Source: Pseudoflavonifractor sp. 60
GTDB lineage: Bacteria; Bacillota; Clostridia; Oscillospirales; Oscillospiraceae
Reading direction: 5' to 3'
Assembly: GCF_009911645.1 (NCBI RefSeq)
Contig: NZ_QWKI01000004.1
Span: forward strand, 62,001 to 126,000
DNA length: 64,000 nucleotides
A program made the position numbers and the translations under genes. The notes under the pieces are model-generated. The model did no database searches. It saw only the letters and a list, made by a program, of their open reading frames with translations, and had not been told where the DNA came from. Below, in pieces: positions 15,522 through 23,694 of this stretch (the stretch's first letter is position 1; each line of letters starts with the position of its first letter).

Positions 15522-17891
15522 TTATTTCAGCTCCGCCACGGTGACACCGTCCTCCCCCTCGCCGTAGCGGCCAGGGCGGAAGGACTTTACATAGCGGCTG
15601 CGCTTCAAATAGGTGCGCACGGCGGAACGCACCGCACCGGTGCCCTTGCCGTGGACGATGGTCACCGTCTCCAGCTTGCCCATCATGGCGGTGTCCAGAA
15701 AGCGCTCCAGGACAATGAGGGCCTCGTCGGTCATCATCCCCCGCAGGTCCACCTGGGAGGGAACAGCGGCAGTGCGAATGGTGTGCTCCGCCTTGGCAAT
15801 GATGCGGCGGACGTCCTTCTGGGCCGGGGTCTCCCCCTCCACCACCCGGACCTCCTCCTGCTTGGCGGAAATCTTCAAAATCCCCGCCTGGAGCTGGAGA
15901 ACGCCCTCCTTGTTCACCGACAGCACCGTGGCCCTGGTACCCATGGACACCAGCTCCACCGTGTCCCCCGCCTTGGCGGGACGGGATGGGGGCGGGGCCT
16001 CCACCTCCGGCGCGGAGCCTCCAATGTTCCGCTCCGCCTCGTTGAGCAGCCGCCGCGCCTCCGCCCGACCGTCGTTCACCTGCTGCCAGTCCAGCCGGTC
16101 CTGCTGCTTTTTCAGCTCCTTCAGCTGGGAGATGGCTAGGTCGCTGGCCGCTCTCGCCTCCTCGATGATGGCCCGGGCCTCAGCGTTGGCCTTCTCCACC
16201 ACCTTAGCCCGCTCCGCCTCCAGCTTCTCTCGGTACTCCCGGGCCTTCTCCGCCGACTGCTCCATATCCAGCTTCAGCCGCCGGGCCTCGGCACGCTCCC
16301 GCTCCATCTCCTGGCGCTGCTGGTCCAGGCGGGTGAGTACGTCCTCAAAGCGTACATTCTCCGCGTCCAGCCGGGCGGCGGCTTTTTCGATGATATACTC
16401 CGGCAGACCCAGCCGCCGGGAGATAGCAAAGGCGTTGGATTTGCCCGGGATACCCAGCACCAGGCGGTAGGTGGGGGCCAGGGTCTCCACGTTGAACTCA
16501 CAGCTGGCGTTCTCCACCCCCGGGGTGGTCATGGCGTAGACCTTCAGCTCGGCATAGTGGGTGGTAGCCGCCACCTGAGCCCCCATCCCCCGGGCGGACT
16601 CGATGATGGCGGCGGCCAGAGCGGCCCCCTCCACCGGGTCGGTGCCCGCCCCCAGCTCGTCAAAGAGGATGAGGGTATCGCCGTCCGCCTCGTCCAGAAT
16701 GCCCACGATGTTGGTCATGTGGGAGGAGAAGGTGGACAGAGACTGGGCGATGGACTGCTCGTCTCCGATGTCGGCCAGCACCTTGGAGAAGACCCGCACG
16801 GTGGAGTCGTCCCTGGCGGGGATGTGCAGGCCACACTGGGCCATAAGGGTGATGAGCCCCAGGGTCTTCAGGGTCACCGTCTTGCCGCCGGTGTTGGGGC
16901 CGGTAATGACCAGGGTGTCAAACCGCTCCCCCAACTCCAGGTCGTTGGGGACCGCCTTCTTCTGGTCCAGCAGGGGGTGCCTGGCCCCCCGCAAGTGTAA
17001 ATACTTGTCAGATAATTTCGGCTCGATACACTCCAGCTTCAGCGACAGCTTGGCCCGGGCAAAGATGGCGTCCAGCCAGATCAGCAACTGATAGTCCTCG
17101 GAAATGTCTGTTTTGTGGGCGGCGCACTGGGCGGACAGCTCGGCTAAAATCCGCTCGATCTCCTTCTTCTCCTTGGCCAGCAGCTCCCGCAGCTCATTGT
17201 TGGCCTTCACAACCCCCATGGGCTCGATGAAGAAAGTGGAGCCCGAGGAGGACACATCGTGGACCAGGCCGGGAATGGCGTTTTTATGCTCCGACTTCAC
17301 CGGCACCACATACCGGTCGGATCGGATGGTGATGATGGACTCCTGCAAGTACTTGGACTGGTTGGAGGAGATCAGCTTCTGCAAAATGTCCCGCACCTTG
17401 GACTCGGTAGCCCGCATATGGCGGCGGATGGCGGCCAGCTCGGGACTGGCGGAGTCGGCCAGCTCGTCCTCCCCCACAATGGAGTTGGTAATGGTATCCT
17501 CCAGAAAGCGGTTGGGGGTGAGGGCGTGGAACAGATGGGAGATGGGGGTCTTCTCCTCCCCCGCTCCGTAGTCGGCGGCAGTGCGGGCCGCCCGGAGGAC
17601 CGCGGCAATCTCCAACAGTTCCCGGGTGTTCAGACTGCCCCCCATGTCCGCACGCTGGAGACTGGCAGCTACCGGCTTGATGCCCGCAAAGCCGGGGGTC
17701 CCCCGAAGAACCAGCAGCTTGACCGCGGCGGTGGTCTCCGCCTGGGCCCGCTTCACGTCGTCCATGTCGTCCATGGGACGCAGGGCCAGCGCCCGCTCCC
17801 GACCCTCTTCGGTGACGGCACACCCGCTCAGCAGCTCCAGCACACGGGGCAGCTCCAGGGTTGCCATGGATTTTTCAAATAAATCACTCAT
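15522..17891 (-). CDS. mutS2: MutS2, Smr-domain ATPase
   Basis: 789 residues. Firmicute MutS2 is not a mismatch-repair protein; it is linked to suppression of recombination and, in Bacillus, to rescue of collided ribosomes. Features in order: clamp/lever region, Walker A TGPNTGGKTVTLK near residue 335, Walker B LILFDELGAGTDP, a coiled-coil segment (about 515-620, with KLDMEQSAEKAREY), and the C-terminal Smr nuclease-type domain (VDLRGMMTDEAL, IVHGKGTGAVR). I start at ATG 17891 because GGAG lies 9 bases upstream; an ATG at 17906 overlaps that site. Confidence 0.95.
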   Translation of the reverse strand: MSDLFEKSMATLELPRVLELLSGCAVTEEGRERALALRPMDDMDDVKRAQAETTAAVKLLVLRGTPGFAGIKPVAASLQRADMGGSLNTRELLEIAAVLRAARTAADYGAGEEKTPISHLFHALTPNRFLEDTITNSIVGEDELADSASPELAAIRRHMRATESKVRDILQKLISSNQSKYLQESIITIRSDRYVVPVKSEHKNAIPGLVHDVSSSGSTFFIEPMGVVKANNELRELLAKEKKEIERILAELSAQCAAHKTDISEDYQLLIWLDAIFARAKLSLKLECIEPKLSDKYLHLRGARHPLLDQKKAVPNDLELGERFDTLVITGPNTGGKTVTLKTLGLITLMAQCGLHIPARDDSTVRVFSKVLADIGDEQSIAQSLSTFSSHMTNIVGILDEADGDTLILFDELGAGTDPVEGAALAAAIIESARGMGAQVAATTHYAELKVYAMTTPGVENASCEFNVETLAPTYRLVLGIPGKSNAFAISRRLGLPEYIIEKAAARLDAENVRFEDVLTRLDQQRQEMERERAEARRLKLDMEQSAEKAREYREKLEAERAKVVEKANAEARAIIEEARAASDLAISQLKELKKQQDRLDWQQVNDGRAEARRLLNEAERNIGGSAPEVEAPPPSRPAKAGDTVELVSMGTRATVLSVNKEGVLQLQAGILKISAKQEEVRVVEGETPAQKDVRRIIAKAEHTIRTAAVPSQVDLRGMMTDEALIVLERFLDTAMMGKLETVTIVHGKGTGAVRSAVRTYLKRSRYVKSFRPGRYGEGEDGVTVAELK

Positions 17892-17917
17892 TGGCTTGTT
17901 CTCCATTTTTGATTATT

Positions 17918-18331
17918 CTATGTCTCATCGTCGAGGCTCAAGCTGTGGTCATAATCATCCTCTTTATCCAAAATCTCATTGACCAGCAGTTCAAATAATG
18001 TGGGCCCCTCGCCGTTTTGGGCAGCCCGTATATTCTTCTGGACCCACCCCCGGTTAGTGGGGTGGCACCTCTGCAGAATCCTTTCCCAATACCCCACCGT
18101 CGCCTCATAGCCGAAGTCCTGCCGGCTTTTGGCCGCGTGGGTCCAGGTAAACGCGATCTTCTCGCCGTACTCATGGACCCCGAAGCCGCCCCGCAGCAGG
18201 TCGTGGAAGGCACTCATGTTGTGACCGGTCTTCCAGGTGAGGTCTTTGGTCAGCAGCCGGTCTATCTCATCGTAAAATTCTTCCAGGGTTGAAAAGCGGA
18301 CTCCATCAATTGTGATTTTGATTGCTTCCAT
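17918..18331 (-). CDS. Barstar-family protein
   Basis: 137 residues. The N-terminus ITIDGVRFSTLEEFYDEIDR followed by NMSAFHDLLRGGFGV matches the barstar fold (ribonuclease-inhibitor family), in which an acidic helix blocks the active site of a barnase-type RNase. Here the conserved barstar core is followed by a longer C-terminal half (ATVGYWERILQRCHPTNRGW). AGGGAG lies 8 bases before ATG 18331. It sits between the merR gene (2-base gap) and mutS2. No barnase-type toxin is nearby, so it is an orphan inhibitor or has another partner. Confidence 0.78.
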   Translation of the reverse strand: MEAIKITIDGVRFSTLEEFYDEIDRLLTKDLTWKTGHNMSAFHDLLRGGFGVHEYGEKIAFTWTHAAKSRQDFGYEATVGYWERILQRCHPTNRGWVQKNIRAAQNGEGPTLFELLVNEILDKEDDYDHSLSLDDET

Positions 18332-18333
18332 CT

Positions 18334-18783
18334 TCACTGCTCCCTCTGCCACTCCTCTTTCAGCGCCCGGAAGGACTCCGGGATCTGCTCCGGGGTCAGG
18401 CTGTCGTGGACAGCGCAGGTGCCCGCCTCCTGGGCGGTCTGGTAGTACCAGCGCTTGTAGTCCAGCATCAGGAGGGTCTCCTCCAGCTGCCTCTGCTGCT
18501 CCAGCACCGACTGGCGCTGGTGTTCAATGATCTCCAGGCGGCGGTCGATGGTGGCGTCCCCCTGGCGGGAGTACTCCATAAAGTCCCGAATCTCCTTCAG
18601 CGGCATCCCCGCCTTTTTCAGACAGCCCAGCAGCTTCAGCCACTCCATATCCTCGTCCTTGAACATACGGCTCCCCCCGCTGGACCGCTCCACAAAGGGC
18701 AAAAGGCCCTCTTTATCATAGTAGCGCAGGGTAGATGGGGCCACATTCAGCTTCTGCGCCATCTCTCCAATGGTGTAAAACAT
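18334..18783 (-). CDS. MerR-family transcriptional regulator
   Basis: 149 residues. The winged helix-turn-helix is at the N-terminus (YTIGEMAQKLNVAPSTLRYY), followed by the wing (FKDEDMEWLKLLGCLKKAGM) and a long dimerisation coiled coil rich in Gln and Glu (about 85-115). There is one pair of Cys-like ligands at most, so a metal sensor is not evident. It diverges from an aldo/keto reductase, and the 19-base promoter spacer with a MerR-type palindrome between them (18806-18836) shows the likely target. Confidence 0.9.
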   Translation of the reverse strand: MFYTIGEMAQKLNVAPSTLRYYDKEGLLPFVERSSGGSRMFKDEDMEWLKLLGCLKKAGMPLKEIRDFMEYSRQGDATIDRRLEIIEHQRQSVLEQQRQLEETLLMLDYKRWYYQTAQEAGTCAVHDSLTPEQIPESFRALKEEWQREQ

Positions 18784-18805
18784 GGTAATCTCTCCCCAAA
18801 AGCAC

Positions 18806-18836
18806 TTGACTTCAAGTTTACTTTAAGTTGTATAAT
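18806..18836 (+). promoter_or_regulatory. MerR-type promoter with 19-base spacer and palindromic operator, driving the aldo/keto reductase
   Basis: TTGACT (18806-18811), 19-base spacer, TATAAT (18831-18836). Within it lies the dyad ACTT-CA-AGT-TT-ACT-TT-AAGT (18809-18828). An overlong spacer holding a symmetric site between the hexamers is the mark of MerR-activated promoters, where the regulator twists the DNA to realign the hexamers. Confidence 0.85.
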
Positions 18837-18897
18837 AAGCCTACACAGCTATCATACTCGTTGAAACCCCATCTGTCAACCGAAAGGAAGGCCAACT

Positions 18898-20031
18898 ATG
18901 ATCTACAAATCGTTCCAAGACCTGCGCCTGTCCGCGCTGGGCTTCGGCTGTATGCGCCTGCCCACCGTCGGCGGAGACCTCAACCTCGTCAATGAGGAGG
19001 AGGCCGCCAAAATGGTAGCCCGCGCCATGGAGGCCGGGGTCAACTACTACGACACCGCCTGGGGCTACCACGGCGGCAATTCTGAGCTTGTGATGGGCAA
19101 AATACTAAGCGCCTACCCCCGGAACAGCTTTTATCTGGCCAGCAAATTCCCGGGCTACGACCTGTCCAACATGGACAAGGTGGAGGAGATTTTTGACAAG
19201 CAGCTGGAGAAGTGCCGGGTGGACTATTTCGACTTCTACCTCTTCCACAACATATGCGAAATGAACATTGACGCCTATTTGGACCCTCAATACCATATCT
19301 ATGAGTCCCTCATGGCCCGGAAGGCAGCGGGACAGATCAAGCACCTGGGCTTCTCTGCCCACGGCGACTATGCTACCATGGAGCGCTTCCTGACGGCCTA
19401 TGGCAAGGATATGGAATTTTGCCAGATTCAGCTCAACTGGCTGGACTGGGAATTTCAGAACGCCCGGGACAAGGTGGAGCTGCTGAAGCAGTGGAATATC
19501 CCTATCTGGGTTATGGAGCCCCTGCGGGGCGGCAAGCTTGCCAGCCTCTCCCAGGAGGACGCCGCCAGACTGAACGCGCTGCGCCCCGGCGAGAAGGTCC
19601 CCGCCTGGGCCTTCCGGTTTATCCAGTCCCTGCCGGAGGTGACGGTAACTCTGTCCGGTATGTCCACCATGGAGCAGGTAGAGGACAACCTGAACACCTT
19701 CCAGGAGGAGAAACCCCTGTCCGAGGAGGAACAGACGGCACTGCTGACCATCGCCAGGGAAATGACCGGGCGCACCTCGGTCCCCTGTACCGCCTGCCGC
19801 TACTGTACGTCCCACTGCCCTCAGGGACTGGACATCCCCGACCTGCTGGAGCTGTACAACGAGTTCACCTTCACCGGCGGCGGCTTCATCGCCCCCATGC
19901 GGGTGGGCCAACTGCCCCCGGAGAAAAAACCCAGCGCCTGTGTGGGCTGCCGCAGCTGCGAGGCGGTGTGCCCTCAGCAGATCAAGATCTCCGAAGCTTT
20001 CACGGACTTCTCTCAAAAGCTGGGTCTGTAG
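18898..20031 (+). CDS. Aldo/keto reductase with C-terminal two-[4Fe-4S] ferredoxin domain
   Basis: 377 residues. The reductase part (1-280) has the catalytic set of the superfamily: Asp/Tyr in YYDTAWGYH, Lys in LASKFPG and His in LFHNI. The C-terminus carries two cluster motifs, CTACRYCTSHCPQ (about 298) and CVGCRSCEAVCPQ (about 340). This architecture is common in anaerobes and suggests electron exchange between NAD(P)H or ferredoxin and a carbonyl substrate. GAAAGGAAGG precedes the ATG. It is transcribed divergently from merR under a MerR-type promoter, so an electrophile or aldehyde response is plausible; the substrate is unknown. Confidence 0.93.
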   Translation: MIYKSFQDLRLSALGFGCMRLPTVGGDLNLVNEEEAAKMVARAMEAGVNYYDTAWGYHGGNSELVMGKILSAYPRNSFYLASKFPGYDLSNMDKVEEIFDKQLEKCRVDYFDFYLFHNICEMNIDAYLDPQYHIYESLMARKAAGQIKHLGFSAHGDYATMERFLTAYGKDMEFCQIQLNWLDWEFQNARDKVELLKQWNIPIWVMEPLRGGKLASLSQEDAARLNALRPGEKVPAWAFRFIQSLPEVTVTLSGMSTMEQVEDNLNTFQEEKPLSEEEQTALLTIAREMTGRTSVPCTACRYCTSHCPQGLDIPDLLELYNEFTFTGGGFIAPMRVGQLPPEKKPSACVGCRSCEAVCPQQIKISEAFTDFSQKLGL

Positions 20032-20075
20032 GGCGGAGGCTCCCAAGCCGCCTTAAATTCCTCAACTTCCACACA

Positions 20076-20103
20076 AAAAGACACGCCCTCGGGCGTGTCT
20101 TTT
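20076..20103. terminator. Bidirectional intrinsic terminator
   Basis: AAAAGACACGCCC / GGGCGTGTCTTTT, a 13-pair stem with a two-base loop, symmetric with A/T runs on both sides. It ends the aldo/keto reductase transcript (plus) and the PilZ transcript (minus). Confidence 0.9.
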
Positions 20104-20105
20104 GA

Positions 20106-20804
20106 TTATCGCTGTTTGCGCTGCAAATCGAAGATGATCTGTAAAATGCGCTCCTCATCCGATGAGTTCAGGCGGAGGAACTGACAGCCATACTCGAAAT
20201 AGTCGTGTTTGCGCTCTAAAATGCGCAGAATCTGGCAGAAGATCAGGGAGGACTCCAGCTCCTGCAGCAGCTTGGTCTGGAGGATAAACTTGTCCCCCAC
20301 GTTGTGCCGCTCCTTGGAGCCCACACATACGCCGCCCACACTGAGGTTCAAAATCTTACAGGGTTCCTCCTTATCGCTGAAGCTGCCCATGGCGGTCATT
20401 CCTGCGTCGATATTGGTGTCAACCCGGAAAAAGGCGCGGTCGTTGCTCCGCTTGACCAGCACCAAATTCTCCGCCTGCCACAGTCCGTTGGGCTCGGTGC
20501 GGATGGTCCCCTCCAGCAGCACTGCCTTGTTCTCCAGGCTGCTGTAGCCCCGGAGGATCACCGGCACGGGCCCCTCGGTGCCGGCCAGCAGGTTGCCATC
20601 GCTCTCAGATTGGAGCTGGGCCCGGTCTCCCCGCAGCTCTAACAGCTGGGCGGTGAGGAAAATGCGGCCGTCCTCGGAGGACACCTCCACCCGCATCCCG
20701 GAGTAAATCTCCAAATCCTCCTGCTGGGCCCTGCGCCGGGATTCCTCCGCCCTGCGCTCCTTGGCGCTCTTGCCAAAACCCTTAAAAATTTGAAACAGTC
20801 CCAT
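20106..20804 (-). CDS. PilZ-domain c-di-GMP-binding protein
   Basis: About 232 residues. A basic N-terminus (MGLFQIFKGFGKSAKERR) is followed by a YcgR/DgrA-type N-terminal beta domain (about 30-115) and a PilZ domain (about 120-230), with the ligand motifs RAFFR (R-x3-R) and NLSVGG (N-x-S-x-x-G). It should bind cyclic di-GMP and act on motility or surface machinery. Start at 20804 because GGAGG lies 6 bases upstream; an ATG at 20831 overlaps the previous stop by one base. It lies directly downstream of a diguanylate cyclase, presumably in one transcript. Confidence 0.88.
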   Translation of the reverse strand: MGLFQIFKGFGKSAKERRAEESRRRAQQEDLEIYSGMRVEVSSEDGRIFLTAQLLELRGDRAQLQSESDGNLLAGTEGPVPVILRGYSSLENKAVLLEGTIRTEPNGLWQAENLVLVKRSNDRAFFRVDTNIDAGMTAMGSFSDKEEPCKILNLSVGGVCVGSKERHNVGDKFILQTKLLQELESSLIFCQILRILERKHDYFEYGCQFLRLNSSDEERILQIIFDLQRKQR

Positions 20805-20830
20805 AGGGCCCCTCCGGTTTTCAGATTTCA

Positions 20831-21763
20831 TCAGACACCAGCGCCGGACTTCTCCCGCAGCTGTTCCATATGTTCGTTGGACCAGACCACTTGATTGCGT
20901 CCAAACCGTTTGGCGTCATACAGCATGGTATCCGCGATTTGCAGGTAAGTATCATAGGAATCACTGTTTTGGGGAATGATAGTGACCCCACCCACGCTGA
21001 TGGTGACCCAGGGGGATACCTCTGGATTGTGGGGAATGTGCCGCGCCTCCACCGCCTTACACACATCCTTCAAGTGCTTATAGGCGGAGAAGGAGTCGTT
21101 GCCCAGCAGGATCGCTACAAACTCCTCCCCGCCATAGCGGGCAAAGAAGTCGGTGTTGCGCCGGAGCATTCCGTTGACCGTTTGGGCCACCTCCAGAATG
21201 ACCTTATCTCCAGCGGGGTGGCCGAAGGTATCATTGTAGACCTTAAACTTGTCAATGTCGAACATGCACAGGGAGATGGGAACCCCCAGCCGAATGGCAT
21301 CCTGCCACTTAGTGCGGCAGCACAAATCATACCGCCGCCGGTTGGCCACGCCAGTCAGCTGGTCCACCATGGCCATCCGCTCCACCTGAAGCCGGTACTG
21401 ATACAGCTTGATATGGGTGTTCACCCGGGCCCGGATGATGGCGTCCCGGAAGGGCTTTCTGATATAGTCCACCGCCCCCAGGGCCAGCCCCCGCTCCTCG
21501 CTCTCCAGGTCTGACAGACTGGTAATCAGGATGACCGGTGTATTCCGGGTCAGGACCTCCTCCCGCAGTTTCTTCAGCAAAGAAAAACCGTCCATCTCCG
21601 GCATGACCACGTCCAGCAGGATCAGGGAAAAATCCCCCCTCCTGACCAGCCGCAGGCCCTCCTCCGCGCTGTGGGTCACCGTAACGTCATGCTCCCCTGC
21701 CAATATGGATTTCAGCACATCGGCTTGGGTCATACTGTCGTCAATAATCAATATTCTTTCCAT
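20831..21763 (-). CDS. Response regulator receiver fused to a diguanylate cyclase (GGDEF)
   Basis: 310 residues. The receiver domain (1-120) has ILIIDDS, phospho-acceptor Asp in LILLDVVMPE, and ILITS. The cyclase domain (about 145-305) has the active-site form RYGGEEF, preceded at the usual five-residue distance by an RNTD sequence that fits the RxxD inhibitory site, so product feedback is likely. It makes cyclic di-GMP from GTP when phosphorylated. AAGGAG lies 7 bases before ATG 21763. No cognate histidine kinase is adjacent. The downstream PilZ gene is the likely receptor. Confidence 0.93.
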   Translation of the reverse strand: MERILIIDDSMTQADVLKSILAGEHDVTVTHSAEEGLRLVRRGDFSLILLDVVMPEMDGFSLLKKLREEVLTRNTPVILITSLSDLESEERGLALGAVDYIRKPFRDAIIRARVNTHIKLYQYRLQVERMAMVDQLTGVANRRRYDLCCRTKWQDAIRLGVPISLCMFDIDKFKVYNDTFGHPAGDKVILEVAQTVNGMLRRNTDFFARYGGEEFVAILLGNDSFSAYKHLKDVCKAVEARHIPHNPEVSPWVTISVGGVTIIPQNSDSYDTYLQIADTMLYDAKRFGRNQVVWSNEHMEQLREKSGAGV

Positions 21764-22018
21764 GTTGCCACTCCTTAAGCGGTACGGCTGCCCGCACACA
21801 CTTTTTCTTGGGACCGCAGTTTCCATCCGCTCTTCCGGCGGTGGAAAGGAATGGAACATCCATAGATGCTCCAGTATACTCGTTAATACATTATATCAAA
21901 TTTTTCACAAAAGCGAAAGCCCATTTTTCCATTTTGTCCCGCATCTTGTAAATTTTCTCTTTTATGCCCGTTTTTCCGGAAAACGGCCAAAAAATATCCA
22001 ATGCCTGTACGGAAACTG

Positions 22019-22052
22019 TAAAAATACCGGACCCCCCAGTCAGGGCGTCCGG
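22019..22052 (-). terminator. Intrinsic terminator after the D-amino acid aminotransferase gene
   Basis: On the minus strand CCGGAC / GTCCGG, with further C/G pairing inside, followed by TATTTTTAC, 12 bases after the stop codon at 22065. Confidence 0.75.
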
Positions 22053-22064
22053 CAAATGGTTGAA

Positions 22065-22913
22065 TTATTTGGCCGTCTCGCGCTGGAATTTGGCCAGATA
22101 GGCGTCCTGGAGCAGCTTCAGCCGCTGGGGATCCTTCCCGCCCACGGGGATGCCGTCGATGGACTCCACCCGCATACACAGGGCGCTGGAGCTGGTGACA
22201 ATGGCCTCGTCCGCGTTCATCAGCTCCACCATGGAGAAGGGCAGCTCCAGTGTGGGAATGCCGTGCTCCTTGGCCAGAGCCAGCAGGTGCTTGCGGGTGA
22301 TGCCGGGGAGAATCAGCTCATCGGTGGGGGCGGTGCGCAGGACGCCGTCCTTCAGAATGGAGATGTTGCTGTGGGCGCACTCGGTGACCCGACTGCCCCG
22401 GTGAAGCACCGCCTCGTCACAGCCCGCCTCCGCCGCCCGCTGGTTGGCCAGCACGCTGGGGATCAGGTTCAGGGTCTTAATGTTGCACAGCTTAAAGCGG
22501 TTGTCCTCCATGGAGATCAGCTTATAGGGGATGTCCATGGGCTTCATGGTGTGGGGCTTGACAAAGATCATCAGCGAGGGCTCCACCCCCTGGGGGAATA
22601 CGTGGTTGCGGGGGCCGTTGCCCCGGGTGATCTGCCAGTAGAGGAAATGGATCGGGGCCTCTTCCGCCGCGTCCAGCACCTTTTGCAGCTCCCCCTTCAC
22701 CTGCTCCCGCTCCATCTGGAAGGGAATCTCCAGCAGCCGCAGGCTGTTGTACATCCGGTCCAGGTGGTCGTCAATGGCGAAGGGGATGCGGTTGGCCGCA
22801 CAGGTGGCCTCGTAGATGCCATCGCCGAAGTAGAGGGCCCGATCCCCCATGGGCACCTCCATCTCCTCCAAGGGACCCATTTTCCCATTGTAATAGCCAA
22901 CATTCTTCCACAT
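22065..22913 (-). CDS. dat: Class IV aminotransferase, probably D-amino acid aminotransferase
   Basis: 282 residues. Fold-type IV PLP enzymes include D-alanine and branched-chain aminotransferases. The N-terminus (YYNGKM..., ALYFGDGIYEAT) and the Lys-containing stretch NIKTLNLIPSVLANQRAAEA followed by TECAHSNISILKDGVL and ILPGITRKHLL fit D-amino acid aminotransferase best, which supplies D-Glu or D-Ala for peptidoglycan. The PLP Lys is in IKTLN. Start at 22913 after GGAAGAGAG. It lies 64 bases downstream of a PAP2 gene. Assignment between D-Ala and other class IV substrates remains open. Confidence 0.8.
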   Translation of the reverse strand: MWKNVGYYNGKMGPLEEMEVPMGDRALYFGDGIYEATCAANRIPFAIDDHLDRMYNSLRLLEIPFQMEREQVKGELQKVLDAAEEAPIHFLYWQITRGNGPRNHVFPQGVEPSLMIFVKPHTMKPMDIPYKLISMEDNRFKLCNIKTLNLIPSVLANQRAAEAGCDEAVLHRGSRVTECAHSNISILKDGVLRTAPTDELILPGITRKHLLALAKEHGIPTLELPFSMVELMNADEAIVTSSSALCMRVESIDGIPVGGKDPQRLKLLQDAYLAKFQRETAK

Positions 22914-22977
22914 TGTTCTCTCTTCCTTCATTTTATATTTCACACACACCGGTGCGTGACATACAGTTGAGGTCTCG

Positions 22978-23562
22978 CTACTTATTGCCGCCCGGCCCAG
23001 AGCGACCGCCCCGGCGAAGTTCATATAACTTCAGAACAAACCCGGCACAATATATCTGCCAGACCAGCCAGGCGCACAGACTTCCAATGACCGCCCCCGC
23101 CAGCACATCGGTGGGGTAGTGGACCCCCACGTACAGCCGGGACAGCCCCATACACACCGCCAGCACCGGGGCGGCGTTCCTCCCCCATTTCCAGGGCAGC
23201 GCCCGCAGCCAGATCATTCCAGCGGCAAAGGCGGCGCAGGTGTGGCCCGAGGGGAAGGAGTGGGGGTCCCGCTCGGTCACCAGAGGAACAATGGGCCAGT
23301 CCAGCCAGGGCCGGGCCCGCTCCACCAGGGGCTTAATGGTCATATTGGTCACCAGCAGCCCCAACCCCATGGCGCACAGCGCCAGCGCCCCTGCCTTTCG
23401 GGTCGGCCGGTATGCCAGCATGAGGACAGACAGGACAATCCACAAAAGACCCGCGTCCCCCAGCTTGGTATAAACACTTACAACAGGGTCCAGCCAGGAC
23501 TGGTGCAGCCCCTGGATTGCCACCAGCAGCTGACCGTCCAATTGAAGCAATCCGTCTAACAT
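22978..23562 (-). CDS. PAP2-family membrane phosphatase
   Basis: 194 residues, with about five membrane segments. The three phosphatase motifs are clear: KPLVERARP (C1, near 85), PSGH (C2, near 112) and SRLYVGVHYPTDV (C3, near 150). Candidate substrates are undecaprenyl pyrophosphate (BacA-independent recycling) or phosphatidyl phosphates. GGAGGGAAGG precedes ATG 23562. Its partner on the same transcript is the D-amino acid aminotransferase, which makes a peptidoglycan-related role attractive but unproven. Confidence 0.9.
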   Translation of the reverse strand: MLDGLLQLDGQLLVAIQGLHQSWLDPVVSVYTKLGDAGLLWIVLSVLMLAYRPTRKAGALALCAMGLGLLVTNMTIKPLVERARPWLDWPIVPLVTERDPHSFPSGHTCAAFAAGMIWLRALPWKWGRNAAPVLAVCMGLSRLYVGVHYPTDVLAGAVIGSLCAWLVWQIYCAGFVLKLYELRRGGRSGPGGNK

Positions 23563-23694
23563 GAAAGCCTTCCCTCCGGAAATTTTTGGAGGGCGCGCCC
23601 TAGGAGATACGCCTTGACCCCTCCTGAAATCTATACTATAATAATAGAGGAATTTTTCCACAAGTCAACACTATTTTTTCGGAGGTCCATTTCC

